NCBI GenBank assembly: GCA_027013165.1
Contig: JALUXV010000219.1
Coordinates: 1-64,000, forward strand
Direction: 5' to 3'
Source of the DNA: Alteromonadaceae bacterium
GTDB taxonomy: Bacteria > Pseudomonadota > Gammaproteobacteria > Enterobacterales > Alteromonadaceae
DNA: 64,000 nt
Below are positions 8,925 through 19,042 of this stretch, piece after piece (position 1 is the stretch's first letter; each line of letters begins with the position of its first letter). The translations under genes and the position numbers were made by a program. The notes beneath the pieces are model-generated. The model was not told the origin of the DNA and did not search any database. It worked only from the letters and a program-made list of their open reading frames with translations.

Positions 8925-9422
8925 CTAATTGGAAGGGCGGAGGCGTTTTAAACCATCGAGACAACATTTTGCTACCCACTGCGATATTGGCTTGCCATCG
9001 GGCATGACCATAGTTTGTGCAATCTCGAACAAAGGTACCAATACAAACTCTCTTTGAGCCATGCCAACATGAGGCACAGTTAGACGCTCGCTGGAGATCT
9101 GTTTGCTACCGAACATCAAAATATCTAAATCTAACGTTCTTGCGCCCCAGCGCTCACCTTTGCGCTCTCGCCCGAAATTGAGTTCAATGTCTTGCAATAG
9201 GGTCAGTAACTCTTCGGGCTCTAGGCCGGTCTCTATCAAGCTCACGGCATTGACATAATCGGGCTGGTTTTGAGGCCCCATGGGTTTACTGCTGTACAGC
9301 GATGAAGATGTGAGCAAACGAGTATAGGGTAGCTCATTGAGCGCATCAAAGGCTTGGCGTACGGTGTCGTGTGAGTCGCCTAAATTACTGCCTACGCCAA
9401 TATATACATGTTCTTTATGCAT
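8925..9422 (-). CDS. folK: 6-hydroxymethyl-7,8-dihydropterin pyrophosphokinase
   Basis: About 165 residues from the ATG at 9422 (MHKEHVYIGVGSNLGD). It has VGSNLGDS at the start and the catalytic RKGERWGARTLDLDIL segment with the two Asp residues that bind magnesium. It transfers pyrophosphate from ATP to the pterin in folate synthesis. The frame stays open for 45 more codons upstream, but that part is low-complexity and overlaps pcnB deeply, so the internal ATG is preferred; it overlaps the pcnB stop by 8 bases, which suggests coupled translation. Downstream are panB and panC. Confidence 0.92.
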   Translation of the reverse strand: MHKEHVYIGVGSNLGDSHDTVRQAFDALNELPYTRLLTSSSLYSSKPMGPQNQPDYVNAVSLIETGLEPEELLTLLQDIELNFGRERKGERWGARTLDLDILMFGSKQISSERLTVPHVGMAQREFVLVPLFEIAQTMVMPDGKPISQWVAKCCLDGLKRLRPSN

Positions 9423-10809
9423 CTGGTGCTCTCTTCGGTGGCCTGCGCTTTCTGCGTTTGTTGTTGTTTCCGGAGCTTTCTGTACGACGTAACTCGTTGA
9501 GGAGCTTTCGTTGTTTGTCGTTGTCAGCGTGCTGGAATTGCGTCCACCACTGAGCAAGTTCTAATAGTTTACCGCCCTCGATTTGTCCGCGAACTAATAA
9601 GAAGTCATAGCCAGCTCTAAATTTAGGGTGAGAGAGCAATTGGAAAGCGCGTTTGCCAAAGCGTTTAGGTAATCGTTGCTGAAGTACCCAAATGTCGCGG
9701 ATGACAGTAGAGAAGCGTTTGGGGATCATAATACGCTGGGTTTGCTGCGCAATCACATCACCTGAGGCGATGTTAAAGGCATCATGAGCATTTAACCCAG
9801 ACTCAACTTGAAGTCGCTGTGCCCGTTCTTCTAGTGGGTACCACAATAACGCTGCGTACAAAAACGCAGGAGTAACGCGCATATTGCTGTTAATTCTTTC
9901 ATCAGTATTTTGTAATACCTTGCGAATAAACTGCATTTCGCGGCATGAGGTGTCGGATAGAAAAGGTTCTATCTGAGGAAACAGTGGTGCGATTAGTCCA
10001 TATTCATGGAGCATAAAGAAGGTTTTCTCGCCCTCGCCAGACAAAAATAGTTTTAGGGTTTCCTCGAACAGGCGAGCAGCAGGTATGTTTTGCAGTAAAT
10101 GGGCTAAACTTTTAATAGGCGCAGCGGTCTCTGGGTGCAGTGTCATTTGCAGCTTGGCAGCAAATCGTATTGCACGGAGCATGCGCACAGGATCTTCGCG
10201 ATAGCGGGTTTCAGGGTCGCCAATCAAACGCACTTCACGCTTTTCAATGGCATCTAGACCATTGGCAAAGTCTTTTACTGTAAAGTCTGCAACGCTGTAG
10301 TACATGGCATTGAAGGTAAAGTCGCGACGCTCCGCATCTTCTTCAATTGTGCCAAATACATTATCTCTAACTAACTGACCTTGGTCGTCTTGTTTCGCTC
10401 TGACTTTATTTTTAGGTGCATCGGTGTCTTTAGCATCATCGCTGTGATGCCCTCGGAAGGTAGCAACTTCTATGATCTCACGGCCAAACACGATATGAGC
10501 AAGCCTAAAACGACGGCCAATCAAACGGCAGTTTCTAAACAAGCCTTTAATTTGCTCTGGAGTAGCGTTGGTGACTACATCAAAGTCTTTAGGGACTTTT
10601 CCCATGAGCACATCGCGTACACAACCACCGACTAAGTAAGATTCAAAGCCGGCACCGTTAAGACGGTACATGACTTTTAACGCATTGGGGCTAACATCAT
10701 CACGAGAGATCCCGTGCTCGGCTCGTGTCATAACACGGGCGGTCAAGCCCGCTTCACTGCTTTTCTCTTTGGTGAATGCTTGTTTTACCGTTTTAAATAC
10801 ACGATGAAT
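9415..10809 (-). CDS. pcnB: Poly(A) polymerase I, likely with a non-AUG start
   Basis: A nucleotidyltransferase that polyadenylates RNA 3' ends. The head domain has LVGGCVRDVLMG and KDFDVVTNATPEQ with the catalytic Asp pair, then RRFRLAHIVF and the tRNA-nucleotidyltransferase-type RNA-binding region. The basic C-terminus (RRKRRPPKR) is typical. No ATG exists upstream of residue MTRAEHG (10731), yet similarity to E. coli PcnB continues about 25 codons further. An ATT at 10809, with a GGAG 11 bases upstream, gives a 464-residue protein whose N-terminus (HRVFKTVKQ) lines up with E. coli PcnB. E. coli pcnB itself is reported to start at AUU. A TTG at 10872 inside gluQRS is the other option. Confidence 0.88.
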   Translation of the reverse strand: MHRVFKTVKQAFTKEKSSEAGLTARVMTRAEHGISRDDVSPNALKVMYRLNGAGFESYLVGGCVRDVLMGKVPKDFDVVTNATPEQIKGLFRNCRLIGRRFRLAHIVFGREIIEVATFRGHHSDDAKDTDAPKNKVRAKQDDQGQLVRDNVFGTIEEDAERRDFTFNAMYYSVADFTVKDFANGLDAIEKREVRLIGDPETRYREDPVRMLRAIRFAAKLQMTLHPETAAPIKSLAHLLQNIPAARLFEETLKLFLSGEGEKTFFMLHEYGLIAPLFPQIEPFLSDTSCREMQFIRKVLQNTDERINSNMRVTPAFLYAALLWYPLEERAQRLQVESGLNAHDAFNIASGDVIAQQTQRIMIPKRFSTVIRDIWVLQQRLPKRFGKRAFQLLSHPKFRAGYDFLLVRGQIEGGKLLELAQWWTQFQHADNDKQRKLLNELRRTESSGNNNKRRKRRPPKRAPDA

Positions 10810-10831
10810 GATGATACTGACTCCACAACGA

Positions 10832-11779
10832 TTAACGTTGGCTATGATAAGTGGATTCCTGCGCGTCGACAATAATTTCAGGGGTTTTAGGCACGTTTTT
10901 CATGTTCCATAGTGATACAGCATGTTCTAGCAGCTGCTCTATTCCTTGATATTCCGTTAATGCTGGCGGTGACATCGACAAAAATGCCATGGCGCGATGA
11001 ATATTCTCAAGTGCTTGATTATTATCTAGCGGTTTGGCGTGATTTTGTTTACTGAGCTTTCTTCCAGGTGCAATTGAAGCCACCGGGATGTGACTGTATT
11101 GTGGAACTGCTAATTTTAAGTGGTGGTATAGGGCTATCTGGGTACCCGTAACAGGGAGTAGATCAGCGCCACGTACAATATGATTAACGCCTTGATAATC
11201 GTCGTCTAGTACCACTACAAGATTATAAGAATACAGCCCATCTCTGCGCTTAATGACAATATCTTCTAAAGTGTCGCCCTGGGGTATGGCACCCATTACA
11301 CCGTCGATAAAGGGCGGGGCATTTCCCGATAATGGATACCTAATTGCGGTTGGGCTTGCCTGGTTGCTTAGCTGCTTTGTTCGGCATTGTCCATTGTAAC
11401 GGCCTCCCATGGCAGTGATTTGCTTTCGAGTGCATTGGCAATGATAAGCAAGGTCAGCGTCAATGAGTTTGTCGATACTTTGTTGGTATCTTTCATGTTG
11501 CTGACTTTGATACAAAACCTGACCGTCCCAACCAAGACCGTGAGCCTCTAGCGTGTTAAGAATTGCGCTATCCATCCCTTTGACGCATCGAGGTGTATCG
11601 ATATCCTCCATTCTTACTAGCCATATACCGTGCTTGCTTCTAGCGTCTAAATAGCTAGCAAGGGCCGTTACCAAAGATCCAAAATGAAGTTGACCAGAAG
11701 GGGAGGGCGCAAAGCGTCCAACATATGTTGTTGCCGTGGTGGTAGAAGAACAACCTGGGGAGGAAGCAAGTGTCATCAT
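10832..11779 (-). CDS. gluQRS: Glutamyl-Q tRNA(Asp) synthetase
   Basis: A 315-residue paralogue of the glutamyl-tRNA synthetase catalytic core without the anticodon-binding half. It has GRFAPSPSGQLHFGS (HIGH region), a Cys cluster in CQCTRKQI and CRTKQL that likely binds zinc, and GRKLSKQNHAK (KMSKS-like). It glutamylates the queuosine base of tRNA-Asp. The gene lies between dksA and pcnB in the conserved order, and ends just before the likely pcnB start. Confidence 0.9.
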   Translation of the reverse strand: MMTLASSPGCSSTTTATTYVGRFAPSPSGQLHFGSLVTALASYLDARSKHGIWLVRMEDIDTPRCVKGMDSAILNTLEAHGLGWDGQVLYQSQQHERYQQSIDKLIDADLAYHCQCTRKQITAMGGRYNGQCRTKQLSNQASPTAIRYPLSGNAPPFIDGVMGAIPQGDTLEDIVIKRRDGLYSYNLVVVLDDDYQGVNHIVRGADLLPVTGTQIALYHHLKLAVPQYSHIPVASIAPGRKLSKQNHAKPLDNNQALENIHRAMAFLSMSPPALTEYQGIEQLLEHAVSLWNMKNVPKTPEIIVDAQESTYHSQR

Positions 11780-11832
11780 TGAAGGTAACTAGGCCCAATG
11801 GTCACATTGAGCCTGAGTAGACTATCAGGTGA

Positions 11833-12282
11833 TTAACCTTGTAGCTGCTTTTCTTTAATTTCAGCCATGGTTTTGCAGTCAATGCACAAATCGGCTGTTG
11901 GGCGGGCCTCAAGACGGCGTATACCAATTTCAATACCGCAAGAATCGCAAAAACCGAAATCGTCTTCTTCGATACGCTTAAGGGTTTTTTCGATTTTCTT
12001 GATGAGCTTACGTTCGCGGTCACGCGTTCTAAGTTCTAAACTGAACTCTTCTTCTTGAGCAGCTCTGTCCACTGGATCAGGGAAGTTTGCCGCTTCGTCT
12101 TTCATGTGTGTAACTGTGCGGTCTACTTCTTCTCTTAGCTGGTTGCGCCATGCTTTAAGCAATAGGCGGAAGTGTTCCATTTGGGGTTCACCCATGTACT
12201 CTTCATCAGCTTTTGGCTCGTATGGCTGTAAGCCTGCTAACGCCAATAATCCCAGGGATTTAGTTTCTTTTCCTGTTGGCAT
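11833..12282 (-). CDS. dksA: RNA polymerase-binding transcription factor DksA
   Basis: A 149-residue protein almost identical in layout to E. coli DksA. The coiled coil has the tip DPVDRA containing the two essential Asp residues. The zinc finger has four Cys in [14 protein letters not shown] and LCIDCK, and the C-terminal helix ends in KEKQ. It enters the secondary channel of RNA polymerase and works with ppGpp at rRNA and amino-acid promoters. It is downstream of sfsA and upstream of gluQRS, as in E. coli. Confidence 0.97.
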   Translation of the reverse strand: MPTGKETKSLGLLALAGLQPYEPKADEEYMGEPQMEHFRLLLKAWRNQLREEVDRTVTHMKDEAANFPDPVDRAAQEEEFSLELRTRDRERKLIKKIEKTLKRIEEDDFGFCDSCGIEIGIRRLEARPTADLCIDCKTMAEIKEKQLQG

Positions 12283-12504
12283 GTGCCATATCTCCTACAC
12301 TACGACATCCATGATTGTCCTGACTACATCAGCTATCTATATCAGACTCATCAGTTTCAGGCAATTTTACGTGTCTATGTGATTTTATGGCTGCAAAGGT
12401 ATTTTTACCTATTACAGCGAAGTGGCTCCGCTTTTTTACGAGTTGCGTCTAATGCAGAGCAAGGCGAAAATATGAAGATGATTTTAAAAAAATCAACCTA
12501 TTTT

Positions 12505-13206
12505 TTATAAAAATACTGGTAACTCATGATTTATAAGTATTTTTTGTTTGTCGATTTTGCAGGCCGCAGCCAGTATCCTCACTCCAGCGTCTTTGGCATC
12601 GCGCACTGCGGCAGCATAGTTTGGATCAATATCCTCAGCAAGGTGCACACTGGTTACGCCTGTGTGTTGAACGCAAAACAATAAACTGGTTTCAATACCG
12701 GAACTTGCCAACGTTGCTAGTTCTTTACAGTGCTTTGCCCCCCTTGTTGTGACTGCGTCGGGAAAATAACCTTTCCCAGCCCTGTTTAAAGTAACTGATT
12801 TTACCTCTAAGAAGCTGGTGGCATGATCATACTGGATGGCAAAATCGAATCGACTAGTCATCGTAGGAGGTGTTACTTCAGCTTTCCAGTCACAGCAGGA
12901 AGTAAATGAATCAAGCACCTTGTTATTTAGTGCTTCCGCTACCAGTTTATTAGCATTGTGAGTATTGATACCAATAAAGTCACCTTCATTGGTTTGCGCG
13001 AGCTCCCACGTATATTTCAATTTGCGTTTGGGATTATTGGACTCACTCAAGTAAACCGTGTAACCAGGCTCAGCACATCCAGTCATTGCACCAGTATTAG
13101 GGCAATGGGCAGTGACGAGTTCGCCGCTTTCAAGGACAACGTCTGCGAGAAAGCGTTTATAGCGTTTTACTAGGGTGCCTTTTATCAGCGCGGGCTCAAA
13201 AAACAT
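12505..13206 (-). CDS. sfsA: Sugar fermentation stimulation protein homologue SfsA
   Basis: About 233 residues from the ATG at 13206 (MFFEPALIKG), which matches the family N-terminus; an ATG 33 bases upstream is less likely. Visible motifs are VKRYKRFLADV, HCPNTGAMTGC, RFDFAIQ and FLEVKSVTL with the nuclease-like E-x-K, and GYFPDAVTTRGAKHCKEL. It has an OB-fold plus a PD-(D/E)XK-like domain; its biochemical role is uncertain and the name comes from maltose-gene phenotypes in E. coli. Divergent from pepB with a 90-base gap. Confidence 0.92.
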   Translation of the reverse strand: MFFEPALIKGTLVKRYKRFLADVVLESGELVTAHCPNTGAMTGCAEPGYTVYLSESNNPKRKLKYTWELAQTNEGDFIGINTHNANKLVAEALNNKVLDSFTSCCDWKAEVTPPTMTSRFDFAIQYDHATSFLEVKSVTLNRAGKGYFPDAVTTRGAKHCKELATLASSGIETSLLFCVQHTGVTSVHLAEDIDPNYAAAVRDAKDAGVRILAAACKIDKQKILINHELPVFL

Positions 13207-13296
13207 ATTGTGCGTTTTAGAAAATTGAAAAAAGCGCATTACACTATGCTACGGCACTGGTGTCGAGCAAAGTCATCGAGAAATAGGAAGAAAGTT

Positions 13297-14574
13297 ATGT
13301 CTGAATTTGTTGTTCATTTGTCTACCGATAGCGCGCAAAGTGCTTGGGGAGATAACGCGAGGTTATCTTTCGTTGAGTCTGGCGCGGTTATTCATTTGCC
13401 CAGTGAAGGTTTAAATGAACGAGTAATTCAACAAGCTGCCAGAAAACTAGACTCCCTTGGTATTCCGGCCGTTCGCTTGGTTGGCGAATGGCACAAGGAA
13501 CAACAGTGGGCCTTTGCCATGAGTTATACGCGTGCGCGAAATCCCGGAATAATTCACTGGGCAGACAACCAAGATAAAGCGACACTGGCATTGCAGTATC
13601 AGGCATTGTTATTCACCCGTCAGTTGGTTAACGACACACCAGAAGAACTATGCCCTGAAGATCTTGCACAACGGGCTGCTGATTGGATTGCTGAATTGGG
13701 CGGAGATGCAGTGTCGTACAACATGGTAGTGGGTGAAGCGCTAAAAGATGCTGGATGGACTGGGATTTACAATGTAGGGCGGGGGAGCGAGCGTCCCCCA
13801 GTTATGTTGACGCTAGACTATAATCCCACTGGTAACAGTGATGCACCGGTTGATGCCGTTTTGGTGGGCAAAGGCATTACTTTTGACTCGGGTGGCTACA
13901 GCATCAAGTCTAGCGAAGGTATGTTGGACATGAAATGCGACATGGGTGGTGCAGCAACAGTGACTGGTGCACTTGGACTGGCTATTTCCCAAGGGTTAAG
14001 TAAACGAGTGCAACTTATTTTGTGTTGTGCAGAAAACCTCATTAGTGGTCATGCCTATAAGCTTGGTGATGTGCTGACCTACAAAAACGGCGTTTCAGTA
14101 GAAATAGTCAACACTGATGCAGAAGGGCGTTTGGTATTAGCGGATGGTCTATTGGCGGCTACCGAAACCGGTGCACCTTTAATTATTGATGCGGCAACCC
14201 TCACGGGGGCGGCTGTCGTTGCTTTAGGTACAGATTACCATGCTGTGTTTACCATGGACGATGACGCAAGAGCACAAATGCTCAGTGCTGCTATAGCAGA
14301 AAACGAACGCTTTTGGCCCCTGCCATTAGAGCCTTTCCACAGCGAAAAATGCCCGTCATCTTTTGCCGATACTGCAAATAGTCGCCCAATGAAAGGTGGT
14401 GGTACTGGTGGCGCGTCTAACGCCGCTGGATTTTTGGCGAGGTTTGTTAATCCAGAGGGTAAAGGGTGGATCCACCTTGATCTTGCAGCTGCCTATCACG
14501 GTAACGCAACGGGAGAAATGCCAGCTGGAGCCACAGCTAAAGGCATTCGAAGCATTGCTGCAATGCTCAAGTAG
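13297..14574 (+). CDS. pepB: Peptidase B (leucyl aminopeptidase family M17)
   Basis: A 425-residue protein from the ATG at 13297, behind AGGAAG. The M17 C-terminal catalytic domain shows GKGITFDSGGYSIK, MKCDMGGAATV and the signature NTDAEGRLVLADGL, which carry the metal-binding Asp/Glu and catalytic Lys/Arg residues. The length (E. coli PepB 427) and the short N-terminal domain distinguish it from PepA. It is a cytoplasmic aminopeptidase in peptide turnover. Upstream in-frame codons to 13210 overlap the sfsA start and have no homology. Confidence 0.92.
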   Translation: MSEFVVHLSTDSAQSAWGDNARLSFVESGAVIHLPSEGLNERVIQQAARKLDSLGIPAVRLVGEWHKEQQWAFAMSYTRARNPGIIHWADNQDKATLALQYQALLFTRQLVNDTPEELCPEDLAQRAADWIAELGGDAVSYNMVVGEALKDAGWTGIYNVGRGSERPPVMLTLDYNPTGNSDAPVDAVLVGKGITFDSGGYSIKSSEGMLDMKCDMGGAATVTGALGLAISQGLSKRVQLILCCAENLISGHAYKLGDVLTYKNGVSVEIVNTDAEGRLVLADGLLAATETGAPLIIDAATLTGAAVVALGTDYHAVFTMDDDARAQMLSAAIAENERFWPLPLEPFHSEKCPSSFADTANSRPMKGGGTGGASNAAGFLARFVNPEGKGWIHLDLAAAYHGNATGEMPAGATAKGIRSIAAMLK

Positions 14575-14603
14575 TTGTTTTAAATAGATATCTGTTAGTG
14601 ACA

Positions 14604-14631
14604 AAAAGGCAGTGCCAGAGCACTGCCTTTT
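14604..14631. terminator. Bidirectional terminator between pepB and the HTH gene
   Basis: Perfect 12-base stem AAAAGGCAGTGC (14604-14615) with GCACTGCCTTTT (14620-14631) and a 4-base loop. It carries A- and T-runs on both sides, so it can end both convergent transcripts. Confidence 0.85.
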
Positions 14632-14658
14632 CAGAGGTACTAAAATATCGTTAAAACG

Positions 14659-14841
14659 CTAGATACCGCCTAAGCGTTCTGCTAGCTCTTTGTACTTTTC
14701 AACGTCACCTCGCTCAAACAGCGGGTTACCATCGGCGTCTTTGTCTTTTGATATTAACAAATGCTCTCTTGCTAAGCGTTCTACGCGAACTTCTTGCACG
14801 TCAAGGAAGGCGGCAACTTCTTTTACAGTCATCAAACTCAT
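14659..14841 (-). CDS. Small helix-turn-helix DNA-binding protein (MerR/excisionase-like fold)
   Basis: A 60-residue protein beginning MSLMTVKEVAAFLDVQEVRVERL, which fits the winged HTH of excisionase/MerR-like proteins (helix, turn, recognition helix). A short loop containing NPLFERGDVEKY follows, corresponding to the wing and third helix. It is convergent to pepB and separated from it by a strong terminator. There is no integrase nearby, so it is probably a resident regulator and not a phage excisionase. The target is unknown. Confidence 0.7.
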   Translation of the reverse strand: MSLMTVKEVAAFLDVQEVRVERLAREHLLISKDKDADGNPLFERGDVEKYKELAERLGGI

Positions 14842-15147
14842 TGTTTATTTCCAGATTGTTATTGTGTTTTTAGTAACTATTCCCGTCCCAATCCTAAACA
14901 TTTACAATTCCACCCAATGTAGTGAGGAATGGTTACTCCGCTCTAAATTATAGGAGAAATGGAAAAAACGTGATGTTTTTTCAGTAAAAATTTGTATCTT
15001 CTATCGAGCACTGTAGGGAATTGGTAAAATTTAAGCTCAAAGTTAGTAATTTTCGAGTGCTTTTTTGTACACTACAACTAATGGATAATATGGTTGTTTA
15101 ATTATCCATCAATAACACTAGCAACTCACTGTAGAGAAAGAATTATT
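14842..15147. other. Divergent intergenic region before marC
   Basis: About 300 AT-rich bases between the small HTH gene and marC. No gene or clear operator was seen. Promoters for both genes should lie here, but I could not single out convincing -35/-10 pairs. Confidence 0.4.
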
Positions 15148-15756
15148 ATGGATACTTGGTCCGCTGCAATAATGCTATTTTTGATCATGGATCCACTGGG
15201 TAACCTTCCCATTTTTATGTCGGTATTGAAATCCATTGAGCCAAAACGGCGACAAGTCATTTTGGTCAGAGAGTTGCTCTTCGCATTTGTGATTTTGTTT
15301 ATTTTTCTGTTTAGTGGTCAGTCGGTACTTAACTTTTTGAACGTGGGTCAAGAAACGGTAAGTATCGCCGGTGGCATTATACTATTCTTAATAGCGCTAA
15401 AAATGATATTTCCTCAAACGGGTGGTGCTAATGCGTTAGCTGTGGGTGAAGAGCCTTTTCTTGTACCTTTGGCGATTCCAATGATTGCAGGCCCTTCTAC
15501 TTTGGCCGCCCTTATTCTTCTTGCTAATCAAAATCCGGACCGTATGCTCGACTGGTCGATCGCGTTGGGGGCCGCATGGTTAGTGAGTGCGGTGATACTT
15601 ATGTTTTCCAATGTGTTCCACAAATTGCTTGGCGAAAGAGGCCTAGCAGCAATGGAACGATTGATGGGAATGATTTTGGTAATGATTGCAATACAAATGT
15701 TGCTCGACGGAGCATCACAATACTTCTTACATGCTACTGGAGTTCAACATGGCTAA
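15148..15756 (+). CDS. MarC/YhgN-family inner membrane protein
   Basis: A 202-residue protein from the ATG at 15148 (GAGAAAG upstream). It has six hydrophobic segments and the MarC-family N-terminus MLFLIMDPLGNLPIF, with IPMIAGPSTLAALILLA in the second half. The length fits YhgN (197 residues) of E. coli. The function of the family is not settled; despite its name, MarC is not shown to cause drug resistance. Its last bases overlap the start of the next gene. Confidence 0.85.
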   Translation: MDTWSAAIMLFLIMDPLGNLPIFMSVLKSIEPKRRQVILVRELLFAFVILFIFLFSGQSVLNFLNVGQETVSIAGGIILFLIALKMIFPQTGGANALAVGEEPFLVPLAIPMIAGPSTLAALILLANQNPDRMLDWSIALGAAWLVSAVILMFSNVFHKLLGERGLAAMERLMGMILVMIAIQMLLDGASQYFLHATGVQHG

Positions 15757-16324
15757 GTTAAATACATTCGCTCGCGTACGTGCCCTTGAAGGGTGGCGCG
15801 CTGTAGCTTTTAGTGCTGCACTTCTCGAGAGAATGCTCCCCAACTATCAATTGTTCTGTGAAGTGACAGAATATGAAGGTGGAGAGGTACTACGTCATTG
15901 TTTGAATTTAATCTGGGAGTCACTCAAGTCGCCCAAGAGTAAATTCAATGTTGCTACTCAGCTTGAAAAGGTAGAGTTGGCCACTCCAGATACGCAAGAT
16001 TATGACTTTTATGGCGTTTATCCAGCTATAGATGCGGCTATTGGTTTGGCAGCCTTGCTCAACTTAAAGTCGGGAGACGATCCTCAGGGCGCAGTGGTTG
16101 TAAGTAAGTTGTCACAAGGCAGCGTAGAGGCATACTTACTTGCTACGGAAGAAGCCGACGACGACACTGTAAAATCACATCCTCTTATGGCATTTGAAAT
16201 AGAGATTCAGGAAGCACTTCTTGATGAGGTTGAAAAACAGAACTCATCAGTCGCTGCGGTGGATGCGCTCAAAGCGCTAGCATTGGAAGAGCAGATGTCG
16301 AACATTGGTTTGGCAATCGAGTAA
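15749..16324 (+). CDS. DUF416 (YjaG) family protein
   Basis: A 191-residue soluble protein from the ATG at 15749, which overlaps the marC stop by 8 bases. It matches the YjaG family in RVRALEGWRAVAFSAALLERMLPNYQLF, in NLIWESL, and in YDFYGVYPAIDAAIGL near the middle. The role is unknown; the family is widespread in gammaproteobacteria. Overlap with marC points to co-translation. The longer frame opening at 15686 lies inside marC and is not supported. Confidence 0.85.
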   Translation: MAKLNTFARVRALEGWRAVAFSAALLERMLPNYQLFCEVTEYEGGEVLRHCLNLIWESLKSPKSKFNVATQLEKVELATPDTQDYDFYGVYPAIDAAIGLAALLNLKSGDDPQGAVVVSKLSQGSVEAYLLATEEADDDTVKSHPLMAFEIEIQEALLDEVEKQNSSVAAVDALKALALEEQMSNIGLAIE

Positions 16325-16350
16325 GACAGGGTCAACAAGTCCTATTTTAT

Positions 16351-16986
16351 TCACGATATTTCGATAAGCCCGTACATAAGCGACGATGTCTCTTTTGATT
16401 TTGTAAGGTGCCAGTGTGCGGGTAGCGTGGGCCAAGGTAGACCACTCTCTTGTTCGATATAGATCACTCCGCCATTGAGCATCAATTGATGTTTATCGAT
16501 TAAATCTAGCACTGGTTGCACTAACCCTTTCCCAAAAGGCGGATCCACAAACGCAATATCAAAACTGCTTTCTGAAAGAGAAGGGAGAACAGACAGCGCA
16601 TCGCCTTGCAAAACTTTAACGTCATCGGGTGAATTCAAGCGCAATAGCTTTGTATTCTCTATTAGTTGGTTGAATGCACCGCTATCTTTTTCGATGAAGT
16701 GGCAGTGTTTGGCGTAGCGAGATAGAGCTTCAAAGCCCAACCCACCCGAGCCAGCAAATACGTCGATACACGCCGCATCGGTTAATTTATGCATTAACCA
16801 GTTGAATAGGGTTTCTTTGTTTCGGTCGGTGGTTGGTCGCAAGCCTGTAACATCGGTTACTGGCAGTTTTCTACCTCGCCATTGCCCACCAATAATGCGA
16901 ATTTGACCACTCGCCCCTGGCTTTGCAGTGGATCGGCGTTTTTTAGCTGTGAAAGGTGCCCTAGATGGGCGAGACGCTCGCTTCAT
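16351..16986 (-). CDS. rsmD: 16S rRNA (guanine-966-N2)-methyltransferase
   Basis: A 211-residue class I methyltransferase. It has a basic N-terminal tail, IRIIGGQWRGRKLP (family signature), TDRNKETLFNWL, the SAM loop VFAGSGGLGFEALSR and the catalytic FVDPPFGKG (DPPF/Y) motif. It methylates G966 of 16S rRNA during 30S assembly. As in E. coli, it lies divergently upstream of ftsY. Confidence 0.93.
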   Translation of the reverse strand: MKRASRPSRAPFTAKKRRSTAKPGASGQIRIIGGQWRGRKLPVTDVTGLRPTTDRNKETLFNWLMHKLTDAACIDVFAGSGGLGFEALSRYAKHCHFIEKDSGAFNQLIENTKLLRLNSPDDVKVLQGDALSVLPSLSESSFDIAFVDPPFGKGLVQPVLDLIDKHQLMLNGGVIYIEQESGLPWPTLPAHWHLTKSKETSSLMYGLIEIS

Positions 16987-17073
16987 GGTGACTTACAGTG
17001 GTATCATTAGCTTATACAATAGCCGGCCAGTGTAGCCGAGTTTGCTCCGAATTTATAAGGATTTGTCTTAACA

Positions 17074-18315
<1,242 letters not shown>

Positions 18316-18355
18316 CTTAAGGTAATGCAATTCAAGTAGTGCTCTAGGGATAAGC

Positions 18356-19042
18356 ATGATTAAGTTTGAGCAAGTAAGTAAAACCTACGCAGGCGGGCAA
18401 CGGGCACTTAGTAAGGTGGATTTCCACATTGCTCCCGGCGAAATGGCGTTTTTGACTGGGCATTCTGGCGCTGGCAAAAGTACCTTGCTCAAACTTATCA
18501 GCATAATGGAGCGCCCCTCTGTGGGACGTGTGCTCATTAATGGTCACGACCTTAATAAAATTAGTCGCAGGGATATTGCTTACATTCGCCGTGACATCGG
18601 CATGATCTTCCAAAGCCATCAGTTGCTGATGGATAAAACCGTGTTTGATAACGTCGCACTACCGCTAGTTATCGAAGGGTACACTCACAAAGAAATTACT
18701 AAACGGGTTGATGCCGCACTTGAAATGGTAGGTTTGCGAGATAAAAGTCGCTGCTTACCTATTATGCTGTCTGGCGGTGAACAACAACGTGTAGGTATCG
18801 CCAGAGCCGTGGTTAACAAACCTCCTTTGCTATTAGCTGATGAACCCACGGGGAACTTAGATCCCAAGCTATCTATGGAAATTATTCGGCTGTTCGAAGA
18901 CTTTAATCAAGCTGGCGTTTCCGTATTAATAGCGACTCATGATTTAGGGCTTATCGCACGGATGAAATATCGCACATTAACCCTTCGACAAGGGAAGATG
19001 ATTACTGACGGACTTACCCAAGATATGGATGCGTCATTATGA
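18356..19042 (+). CDS. ftsE: Cell division ATP-binding protein FtsE
   Basis: A 228-residue ABC ATPase with GHSGAGKST (Walker A), LSGGEQQRV (signature), [12 protein letters not shown] (Walker B) and ATHDLGL (H-loop). It pairs with FtsX to transmit divisome signals to periplasmic amidase activators. Four bases overlap with ftsX and 40 bases follow ftsY. Confidence 0.96.
   Translation: MIKFEQVSKTYAGGQRALSKVDFHIAPGEMAFLTGHSGAGKSTLLKLISIMERPSVGRVLINGHDLNKISRRDIAYIRRDIGMIFQSHQLLMDKTVFDNVALPLVIEGYTHKEITKRVDAALEMVGLRDKSRCLPIMLSGGEQQRVGIARAVVNKPPLLLADEPTGNLDPKLSMEIIRLFEDFNQAGVSVLIATHDLGLIARMKYRTLTLRQGKMITDGLTQDMDASL

Noticed and set aside
9423-9557. Longer folK start giving an N-terminal extension
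   Set aside because: The added residues are low-complexity, overlap pcnB deeply and are absent from the FolK family.
14659-14841. Phage-type excisionase marking an integrated element
   Set aside because: The fold fits, but there is no integrase, att repeat or cargo nearby, and the flanking genes are core genes in conserved positions.
15686-15748. Longer start for the DUF416 gene
   Set aside because: It lies inside marC in another frame; the family N-terminus begins at 15749 with a suitable ribosome-binding site.
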